A stretch of 5,043 bases of DNA from Acidobacteriota bacterium. Lineage in GTDB: Bacteria; Acidobacteriota; Terriglobia; Acidiferrales; UBA7541. Positions within the stretch are counted from its first letter, which is position 1, and every line of letters starts with the position of its first letter. Under the pieces are notes generated by a model that saw only the letters and a list, made by a program, of their open reading frames with translations, made no database searches and was not told where the DNA came from. Below are positions 1 through 5,043 of the stretch, one piece after another. Location of the stretch: assembly GCA_003131985.1 (NCBI GenBank), contig PKWH01000092.1:9343-14385 (forward strand), given 5' to 3'. Both the position numbers and the translations under genes were made by a program.

Positions 1-728
1 TTCAAGATGTCCGCGCGCGCCTGGCTTCCTTTCCAAAGAAAATCGCGGAAGCGGACGCCCGCGTTGCCGCTTCGAAAGCCGAACTAGATCACAGCAAAGC
101 CGCGCAACTTGCCACCGTCAAAGACCGCAAAAAATACGAGCTCGACGTTGACGGATGGAAAGAAAAGGTCCGTAAATATAAGGACCAGACTTCCCAGATA
201 AAGACGAACGAGGCCTACAAGGCTTTGCAGCACGAAGTGCAAATGGCCGAAGAAGAAATTGCCAAAGCGGAAGACCGCTTACTGGAACAGATGGTTGCAG
301 GCGAAGAGTATGACCGGCGGATCAAGATTTCGGAGAAATCACTGAAGGAAGTGGAAGAAGTAGCTCGCGGCGAGCGCTCCAAGATTGAAACTGAAAAAGC
401 GGAGGCTGAAAAAGCTCTGGCGGAGCTGGAAGCCGCTCGCGCCCGCGTGACCACCGGTATCGATGAGAACATGCTGGATCATTATGACCGCATTGTAAAA
501 AAGCATCACGGTGTCGCGCTGGCCGAAGTTCGCGACGAGAAATGCACCGCCTGCGGGATGCGCATCCGGCCTCACGTATTTCAGGAAATGCGCCGCTCAG
601 ACAGCCAGGAAATGTTTCACTGCGAAACTTGTACTCGCATTCTCTACTATTACGAACAGATGTCTTCGGCAGCCACGGTTGCTTCCGACACGCCTTCCTC
701 CACTCCGGCCGGGCTCTCTCCGAAATGA
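1..728 (+). CDS. C4-type zinc-ribbon coiled-coil protein (DUF164/CT398-like), 5'-partial
   Basis: The reading frame is open from the left edge (first full codon at 3) to TGA at 726-728, giving 241 visible residues. The family is usually about 240-260 residues, so perhaps 15-20 N-terminal residues lie outside the window. Visible residues 1 to about 150 are heptad-rich and highly charged (Lys/Glu/Ala), as expected for a long antiparallel coiled coil. They include the family-typical stretch NEAYKALQHEV. The C-terminal part holds a four-cysteine zinc ribbon: CTAC (543-554) and CETC (621-632), with the typical G-x-R-I-R-P after the first pair. A Ser/Thr/Pro tail of about 20 residues follows. The fold is known from CT398 and similar proteins. 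The biochemical role is unsettled, with nucleic-acid or protein binding usually proposed. The next gene is an RNase HI homologue, the same order as mycobacterial Rv2229c-Rv2228c. The family call is secure; the function is not. Confidence 0.9.
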   Translation, partial: QDVRARLASFPKKIAEADARVAASKAELDHSKAAQLATVKDRKKYELDVDGWKEKVRKYKDQTSQIKTNEAYKALQHEVQMAEEEIAKAEDRLLEQMVAGEEYDRRIKISEKSLKEVEEVARGERSKIETEKAEAEKALAELEAARARVTTGIDENMLDHYDRIVKKHHGVALAEVRDEKCTACGMRIRPHVFQEMRRSDSQEMFHCETCTRILYYYEQMSSAATVASDTPSSTPAGLSPK

Positions 729-787
729 AGCGCAGCATCGGCCAACTCCTTGTAATTTCGTGCGCCACCGAGGCTGTTAAGAAATGA
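725..787 (+). CDS. Possible 20-codon coupling mini-ORF between zinc-ribbon and RNase H genes
   Basis: This frame starts with ATG at 725-727, which overlaps the TGA of the zinc-ribbon gene as ATGA. It runs 20 codons and stops with TGA at 785-787, which overlaps the ATG of the RNase H gene, again as ATGA. The peptide begins MKRSIGQLL and ends EAVKK, with no recognisable domain. No Shine-Dalgarno sequence precedes it, so it could only be read by ribosomes re-initiating after the zinc-ribbon stop. If translated, it would carry ribosomes across the intergenic gap to the RNase H start. It may instead be chance, or a by-product of an 11-bp direct repeat (GAAATGAAGCG at 722-732 and 781-791). I infer a coupling role only from the geometry; translation is unproven. 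Confidence 0.25.
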   Translation: MKRSIGQLLVISCATEAVKK

Positions 788-1512
788 AGCGACCTGCCAA
801 ACTCACGCCTCCGGGCAGCGCGCAATTATTTACAGACGCTCCTTTGGCTGGGCCGCCTGCGGGCGTTCACATCGCTAATATTGACGGCGCTTCGCGCGGG
901 AATCCCGGCCCGGCGTCTTACGCCGTAGTCTTGCGAGATGCTTCCGGAAAAATCGTTCTCGAGCTGGCGAAGAATATCGGCCGCGAAACAAATAACGTCG
1001 CCGAATACTACGCGCTTCTCGCTGCGCTTGATTACGCGGCAACCCACGAAATTCACGCGCTCCGAATTCGGAGCGATTCCGAGCTTCTCGTCCGGCAGAT
1101 GCAAGGCCGCTACAAAGTGAAAAGCCCGGATCTGAAACCGCTGCACGAACGTGCCGCGAAACTGGCCCGGCAGATTCAGTACTTCATCATCGAGCACGTC
1201 CGCCGCGAATTGAATACCGATGCGGACGCCCTGGCAAATGTCGCGCTGGATCAGGGCGGAACGACCGGCGGAGTCCACCGAGAAGGCGCAAAATCCGAAA
1301 TACCCACTCGGCATCGCGAAGCGCAACTGCTTGCGGCGAAAGAAAATTCTGAACCTGCACACCAACCATCGCAGCGCGCGCGTTCCGCGTCGCCCGCCTC
1401 GCTTAAAATTCGCGCGCGATTTCTAAATGGTGTTTTAGTACCAGTGGAATCGCTGGATTTACCTGAAGGAAGCGAGGTCACGCTGGACGTCCGTAGACCA
1501 TTGAACAAGTAG
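784..1512 (+). CDS. RNase HI-family protein with C-terminal DUF104 (AF2212 antitoxin-like) domain
   Basis: The product is 242 residues. Residues 28-156 form an RNase HI fold, which in this family hydrolyses the RNA strand of RNA-DNA hybrids. The expected four acidic catalytic positions are visible: D34 in IDGASRGNPGP, E74 in NNVAEYYAL, D98 in RIRSDSELL and D148 in NTDADALAN. The basic protrusion of E. coli RNase HI is absent, as in the short archaeal/mycobacterial type. Residues 157-206 are a low-complexity linker. Residues 209-236 (FLNGVLVPVESLDLPEG and flanks) match the pattern of DUF104 antitoxin-like domains. No ATG, GTG or TTG occurs in frame between codon 143 and codon 221, so the tail is fused, not a separate gene. 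The ATG at 784 is the first start after an in-frame TAA at 778-780, with GAGG at 770-773 ten bases upstream. The gene follows the zinc-ribbon gene in the same direction and is probably in its operon. The mycobacterial relative Rv2228c instead carries a phosphatase domain at its C-terminus. Confidence 0.88.
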   Translation: MKRPAKLTPPGSAQLFTDAPLAGPPAGVHIANIDGASRGNPGPASYAVVLRDASGKIVLELAKNIGRETNNVAEYYALLAALDYAATHEIHALRIRSDSELLVRQMQGRYKVKSPDLKPLHERAAKLARQIQYFIIEHVRRELNTDADALANVALDQGGTTGGVHREGAKSEIPTRHREAQLLAAKENSEPAHQPSQRARSASPASLKIRARFLNGVLVPVESLDLPEGSEVTLDVRRPLNK

Positions 1513-1551
1513 TGTTTACCGAGAAAATCAGCCTCTTCCACTTCTCATAGT

Positions 1552-1561
1552 TTGGTACCAA
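1552..1561. repeat. 10-bp perfect palindrome TTGGTACCAA
   Basis: TTGGTACCAA is identical to its reverse complement and lies in the 106-bp gap between the RNase H and kinase genes, 57 bp before the kinase start. A dimeric regulator could bind here, but no matching second copy or convincing -35/-10 pair is visible nearby, so an operator role is only a guess. Confidence 0.25.
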
Positions 1562-1577
1562 CGCTCTATTGTTGCGC

Positions 1578-1614
1578 TTGGCCCTGGCCGATAACTTCGT
1601 TATGTCAGGGCCAA
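1578..1614 (+). promoter_or_regulatory. Hairpin in kinase leader covering its Shine-Dalgarno-like sequence
   Basis: The outer arms TTGGCCCTG (1578-1586) and CAGGGCCAA (1606-1614) pair perfectly. A G-U pair (1587/1605) and a C-G pair (1588/1604) extend the stem. After a two-base bulge (1589-1590), ATAAC (1591-1595) pairs with GTTAT (1599-1603) around a TTC triloop, giving 16 pairs in 37 bases. The right arm contains AGGG (1607-1610), eight bases before the kinase GTG and the only Shine-Dalgarno-like sequence there. The fold would therefore hide the ribosome site. No T-run follows, so it does not look like an intrinsic terminator. The structure is seen directly; translational control is inferred. 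An mRNA-stability element, a protein-binding site or a degenerate terminator remain possible. Confidence 0.6.
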
Positions 1615-1618
1615 ACCT

Positions 1619-3592
1619 GTGACTCCATTTCTCGACAAACTTCCGACGATTCTTGTGCTCGCTGTGCTGGTGGCGATATTTCTATCGCTACGCAAACATG
1701 CTCCGTCCGCTCGCATTCGGCTCTGGACCTACGCGTGGGCATTGATTTTTCTGCACTTCTTCGTTGAGGCATTCGAAACTCATCATGGCACGCTGGAAAT
1801 AATCATTGAGTCGATTGACATCGCCGCTCTGGAACTTTCCGGAGTGGTCTTTGTTACGTCCATGATTAACGACGTCGAAATCCGGTCGAAACGGCTCGGC
1901 CTGTTGGCGCTGCTTGGCATTCCGGTGGTATTTCACGCGGTTGTAGCCAGCTTCGACTGGCACATTTTCCGAACGATGTCCGCGGCTCTTGCGCTTATCT
2001 TCTTCGGCGCCGCCATCTTCGCGCTTCTGGTTCACGCACCGCCGCCGCGATTCAGCGTTTGCGTGGCCGTGATTCTTACGGGCGCGGGAATCTGGGCGAT
2101 CCACGATCAACTGCGCGGTAGCCCGGACTTCGCCATCAATGCCATCTTGACGTTCTCTTTCGGATTGTGCGGGCTACTTTTCTGGAAGCGGTATCCCAGG
2201 ATTTCTCCCGGGGTAATTGCAGTGTCGGGAGGGTTTCTCGCTTGGGGCGCGGTCTTCCCGGTGGGCGCGCTATTCGATCACTACTTGCCAAAGCTGCAAA
2301 TGAATCCGGAATTGTGGAACGTCCCGAAATATTTCGTGGCTTTCGGCATGGTGCTAACGCTGTTGGAAGATAAATCCAGGATCATCGAACAATCCAGCAC
2401 GCGCGAACACGCCGAGAACCTTCTGCTTCAGCGTCTTTCGCACATCACGTCGCGCCTTCTGGCGGGAAAAGATCCGGCGGCACTCTGCAACGAGGTCGCC
2501 GCAGCCGTCACGGACGCGAGCAGTTTCACCAAGGCTGCCCTGCTGCTCGCTGCGGAAGATCGATCGTTCCACCTCGCGGGCGCAAATGGGTTTTCGTCAG
2601 CAGAATCCGAAGAGCTTGAGGAGCGCGCGAGAAATCTCACGATCGAACAACTCAAGGGATTGTGCGACAAGGAAAATCAGTTAGGAAACAATTCCTACCG
2701 CATGGCGCACCGCGAGAACGAAGTCCTGGTCCCGCTGATTTCATGGCGAGGTTCCTACGTCGGATGCTTGTTCCTCAGCGGCACGGAACTCGGAGAAAGC
2801 CCTGACGTATCCGAAATGGTGAAGCTGGAAGTTCTCGCCTCCGATCTTGCGGTTACTATCGAAAACACCAGGCTGCATCATCAGCTGGTGCGAGCGGAAA
2901 AACTGGCTGCGCTCGGCCAGTTGGTCGCCGGAGTGGCTCACGAATTAAACAATCCGCTCACCGGAATTATTGGCTATTCGGAATTGCTCGCCGAGGAAGT
3001 GCAGGGCGAGAAGGTCGTCAAGCGCCTGCAGAAACTGGGGCACGAAGCGCATCGCATGAAGCGCATCGTGGACGGCCTGCTGCGTTTTGCCCGCCAAAAC
3101 AATCCCGCAGCTCGCGCTGCCGATTTTGAGGCCGCCTTGCGCGACGTCATACAGCTTCGCGAATACCACCTGCGTAAGCTGGGCATCGCCGTGGAATCAC
3201 AGATCGATCCTGACCTGCCGCGCATCGCTATCGGCGAGGACGAATTGAAACAAGTTCTGCTGAATCTTCTGAACAACTCGATCGATGCGGTGGAAGAAAG
3301 CGCAAAACGCTCCATCCAGATTCGCGCTTCGAGACATCAGAATACTGTTGTGATTCAGTTCGAGGATTCAGGCCCGGGATTTGCCGACCCCAACCGCGCG
3401 TTCGACCCGTTCTTCACCACCAAGCCCGTGGGCAAAGGTACCGGGCTCGGCCTTAGTATTTGCTACGGTATCGCGCAGGAATGCGGGGGCGAAATCGTTC
3501 TCTCGAACAAGCAGCCCTATGGCGCGAGCGTCGTGCTGGAATTGCCGGTCGCTGTCACTGCGGCGCATCCTAGCATCGCGCTCACTTCCTAA
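1619..3592 (+). CDS. Membrane-bound sensor histidine kinase (multi-TM, GAF, HisKA, HATPase_c)
   Basis: The 657-residue protein autophosphorylates on histidine and would pass phosphate to a response regulator. Residues 8-250 contain about eight hydrophobic segments (near 8-24, 34-51, 60-82, 92-112, 117-138, 145-162, 171-189 and 197-216), so the sensor part lies in the inner membrane with almost no external domain. Residues 280-417 read as a GAF domain (LVPLISWRGSYVGCLFLSG). The HisKA helix follows at 424-492, with H441 in GVAHELNNPL as phospho-acceptor. The ATPase has an N box (NLLNNSIDA, N553), G1 (DSGPGF, 583-588), F box (FDPFFTTK, 595-602) and G2 (GKGTGLGLS, 605-613), all intact. The H-box style resembles NtrB-like kinases. 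GTG at 1619 is the first start after an in-frame TAA at 1592-1594; its weak AGGG lies inside a hairpin. No receiver domain is fused and no regulator gene is in view, so the partner and signal are unknown. Confidence 0.93.
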   Translation: MTPFLDKLPTILVLAVLVAIFLSLRKHAPSARIRLWTYAWALIFLHFFVEAFETHHGTLEIIIESIDIAALELSGVVFVTSMINDVEIRSKRLGLLALLGIPVVFHAVVASFDWHIFRTMSAALALIFFGAAIFALLVHAPPPRFSVCVAVILTGAGIWAIHDQLRGSPDFAINAILTFSFGLCGLLFWKRYPRISPGVIAVSGGFLAWGAVFPVGALFDHYLPKLQMNPELWNVPKYFVAFGMVLTLLEDKSRIIEQSSTREHAENLLLQRLSHITSRLLAGKDPAALCNEVAAAVTDASSFTKAALLLAAEDRSFHLAGANGFSSAESEELEERARNLTIEQLKGLCDKENQLGNNSYRMAHRENEVLVPLISWRGSYVGCLFLSGTELGESPDVSEMVKLEVLASDLAVTIENTRLHHQLVRAEKLAALGQLVAGVAHELNNPLTGIIGYSELLAEEVQGEKVVKRLQKLGHEAHRMKRIVDGLLRFARQNNPAARAADFEAALRDVIQLREYHLRKLGIAVESQIDPDLPRIAIGEDELKQVLLNLLNNSIDAVEESAKRSIQIRASRHQNTVVIQFEDSGPGFADPNRAFDPFFTTKPVGKGTGLGLSICYGIAQECGGEIVLSNKQPYGASVVLELPVAVTAAHPSIALTS

Positions 3593-3633
3593 GCGCCCCG
3601 TAAGAAATTCCCATCAAAAATCCAAGCGATTCC

Positions 3634-4677
3634 CTACTGGATGGTTTTCAAAACGTAGGAGCGGTAGAGCGTGTCGCGTTGGGCGGGGATATAGCCGGCG
3701 TCGGTGATGATGCGGCGAAGCTCCGTTTCATTGGTACGATTGCGGACCCCTGCGGCGTACACTACATTCTCTTCAATCAAAATGCTGCCCACATCATCGG
3801 CGCCGAATTGCAAGCCGACTTGGCAAATTTTTATTCCCGGCGTGAGCCAGCTCGATTGAATGTGGTCGATGTTGTCGAGATACAGCCGGCTGATCGCGAG
3901 CGTCTTCAGATAATCGAAAGCCGTCGCCTCCGGAATTTTCTTTCCCAGCGGAGTATTTTCCGGCGCGAAAATCCAGGGAATGAACGCCGTGAACCCGCCC
4001 GTATCTTCCTGAATCTGCCGCAGCAGCTCGAGATGGTTCACGCGGTGCCGCGCTTCCTCCCCACAGCCGAACATCATGGTCGCCGTCGTGCGCATCCCCA
4101 GCGAATGCGCTGCGCGATGCACCTCCACCCATTCTTCTGACCGGCATTTCAACCGCGAAATGCGCGCGCGTATTTCGTCATCCAGAATTTCGGCTCCGCC
4201 GCCGGGGATCGAATCGAGGCCCGCATCGCGCAGCCGCGCAATCGTGTCGCGCAGCGAGAGTCCCGAAACTTCGGCGATGCAAGTAATCTCCGGCGCCGAA
4301 AAACAGTGCAAGTGAACCTGCGGATACCGCTCCTTGATCGAGCGCAGCATGTTTTCGTAAAACTCAATCCGCAGATCCGGATGCAAGCCGCCTTGCATCA
4401 ACAAGCCGGTGCCGCCCAGTTCCAGCATCTCATCGATTTTTTCGTAAATGGATTCCAGCGGCAGAATGTAGCCGTCTTTCGCGCCTAGCGGCCGGTAGAA
4501 GGCGCAGAACGAGCAGTACTCCGTGCAAAAATTCGTATAGTTGATGTTGCGGTCGATCTGATACGTGGCGATGCGCCCGTCGGTCTTCTTGCGGCGCACT
4601 TCGTTCGCAGCCATGCCGATTCCGATCAAATCGTCGGATTCGAAAAGGTCCAGCGCTTCCTGTTGTGAAATGCCCAT
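3634..4677 (-). CDS. mqnC: Cyclic dehypoxanthinyl futalosine synthase (radical SAM), menaquinone pathway
   Basis: MqnC converts dehypoxanthine futalosine to cyclic dehypoxanthine futalosine, the ring-closing radical-SAM step of the futalosine route to menaquinone, in the cytoplasm. The 347-residue product has the iron-sulfur motif CTEYCSFC (C51, C55, C58) preceded by IDRNINYTNF. It then shows MQGGLHPDL (94-102), SIPGGGAEIL (156-165), TTATMMFG (197-204) and the FIPWIFAPENTPL stretch (232-244), all typical of MqnC. The CSFCAFYRP context favours MqnC over the related aminofutalosine synthase MqnE. The start is fixed: an in-frame TAA at 4690-4692 leaves no other start codon, and AAGGA lies nine bases upstream. 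The protein is slightly short at the N-terminus compared with many homologues. It lies 22 bp after a MOSC-domain gene on the same strand and converges on the kinase gene. Other mqn genes are not in the window. Confidence 0.95.
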   Translation of the reverse strand: MGISQQEALDLFESDDLIGIGMAANEVRRKKTDGRIATYQIDRNINYTNFCTEYCSFCAFYRPLGAKDGYILPLESIYEKIDEMLELGGTGLLMQGGLHPDLRIEFYENMLRSIKERYPQVHLHCFSAPEITCIAEVSGLSLRDTIARLRDAGLDSIPGGGAEILDDEIRARISRLKCRSEEWVEVHRAAHSLGMRTTATMMFGCGEEARHRVNHLELLRQIQEDTGGFTAFIPWIFAPENTPLGKKIPEATAFDYLKTLAISRLYLDNIDHIQSSWLTPGIKICQVGLQFGADDVGSILIEENVVYAAGVRNRTNETELRRIITDAGYIPAQRDTLYRSYVLKTIQ

Positions 4678-4686
4678 TTTCGTTCG

Positions 4687-4691
4687 TCCTT
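4687..4691 (-). promoter_or_regulatory. Ribosome binding site of mqnC
   Basis: On the minus strand AAGGA stands nine bases before the mqnC ATG (4675-4677) and overlaps an in-frame TAA (4690-4692). It supports this start over the out-of-frame ATG at 4697-4699. Confidence 0.7.
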
Positions 4692-4699
4692 ACCGGCAT

Positions 4700-5043
4700 T
4701 CAAATCAAATAAACCGGATTGTTGATCCGCACGACGCCTTCCCGCAGCACCGCGCCGTAAACGCCCAAGCAGCCTTGGTGGCGAAGGGCCACCGTGTGCA
4801 AAACCTCTGGCGTGGACGCCGCAGTCTCCGGATCGAGCGCGATCATCACGCAGCGCTCGTTTTTTTTCACCAGCTTCAGCGTGACGGTGTCGCCGATCTG
4901 CAGCTCGTGCCCGATCAAGTCGTCTTCGTAGTATGGCTGATCGTTGTCCCAGCGCACATAAAAGTTAGCACGAAACCGCCGCGTGTCGAGATCAATACCT
5001 GTTTCTTTCGAGAGCGCGCTCGCCGTGCTCAATCCCAGCACGG
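4700..5043 (-). CDS. MOSC-domain protein (mARC/YcbX-like C-terminal part), 5'-partial
   Basis: The frame is open from the right edge to TGA at 4700-4702, giving 113 full codons; the N-terminus lies outside the window. GTG at 5039-5041 is an internal codon by homology rather than a convincing start. Visible residues show the MOSC pattern: DTRRFRANFYV (19-29), a beta-strand element HELQIGDTVTL (45-55), the key cysteine in ERCVMIALDPET (C64), and the closing CLGVYGAVLREGVVRINNPVYL (91-112). In mARC and YcbX the equivalent cysteine of the S-R-C motif holds the molybdenum cofactor, so this protein may bind Moco or act in sulfur transfer or reduction. The usual D-P-x-T-G has Ala in place of Gly here. 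The gene is 22 bp upstream of mqnC and probably shares its transcript. The substrate is unknown. Confidence 0.82.
   Translation of the reverse strand, partial: VLGLSTASALSKETGIDLDTRRFRANFYVRWDNDQPYYEDDLIGHELQIGDTVTLKLVKKNERCVMIALDPETAASTPEVLHTVALRHQGCLGVYGAVLREGVVRINNPVYLI

Noticed and set aside
322..825. Long open frame on the minus strand across the zinc-ribbon and RNase H genes.
   Set aside because: It is antisense to two well-supported genes, spans their junction, and its translation is Arg/Cys-rich with no recognisable domain.
826..1365. 179-codon minus-strand frame opposite RNase H.
   Set aside because: The opposite strand encodes all four RNase H catalytic motifs, and the antisense product shows no family resemblance.
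1513..1577. Sigma-70 type promoter for the kinase (TTTACC near 1515 with TCATAG near 1545).
   Set aside because: The spacing is about 24 bases, well beyond 16-18, and neither element is a close match.
1591..1603. ATAACTTCGT matches the first ten bases of a loxP arm.
   Set aside because: There is no second arm at the expected 8-bp spacing, and the sequence is fully explained as the inner stem and loop of the leader hairpin.
3593..3633. Possible bidirectional terminator between the convergent kinase and mqnC genes.
   Set aside because: I looked for a GC-rich stem followed by a T-run on either strand in these 41 bases and found none convincing.
3679..4140. 153-codon open frame on the + strand inside mqnC.
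   Set aside because: It is antisense to strongly conserved mqnC sequence, and its product shows no domain; it is a by-product of mqnC codon usage.
4430..4699. Alternative minus-strand ATG at 4697-4699 upstream of mqnC.
   Set aside because: It is out of frame with mqnC and its product is Arg-rich without motifs; the AAGGA spacing fits the ATG at 4675-4677.

Overview
The window reads as ordinary, gene-dense bacterial chromosome of moderate-to-high GC, with no mobile element, CRISPR array, tRNA or rRNA visible. Futalosine-type menaquinone synthesis (MqnC) and a zinc-ribbon/RNase HI gene pair suggest a bacterium outside the classical menaquinone (MenFDHCEB) group. The style is compatible with Acidobacteriota or a similar soil lineage, but that is an inference and no marker gene here settles it.

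Left half, + strand: a coiled-coil C4 zinc-ribbon protein, cut at the left edge, is followed by an RNase HI-family protein. The 55-bp gap between them is exactly bridged by a 20-codon mini-ORF that overlaps the upstream stop and the downstream start by ATGA at each junction. The RNase H protein carries a C-terminal domain that reads like the AF2212-type antitoxin domain (DUF104), joined through a low-complexity linker. This domain combination is the most unusual protein feature of the window. The zinc-ribbon/RNase HI adjacency itself matches the mycobacterial Rv2229c-Rv2228c neighbourhood.

Centre, + strand: a 106-bp gap holds a 10-bp perfect palindrome and a strong 16-pair hairpin. The hairpin ends 4 nt before the GTG start of a large membrane histidine kinase (about eight membrane helices, GAF, HisKA, HATPase_c) and buries the only Shine-Dalgarno-like sequence of that gene. 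No response regulator is encoded nearby, so the kinase is an orphan here.

Right half, - strand, convergent with the kinase: a MOSC-domain protein, cut at the right edge, lies 22 bp upstream of mqnC, the radical-SAM cyclic dehypoxanthinyl futalosine synthase of menaquinone biosynthesis. The two are probably co-transcribed. Only 41 bp separate the mqnC stop from the kinase stop.

No gene-free stretch exceeds 110 bases. The candidates for something undescribed are the RNase H-DUF104 fusion, the double-ATGA mini-ORF, and the start-site hairpin of the kinase. None of them amounts to a demonstrated new system from sequence alone.
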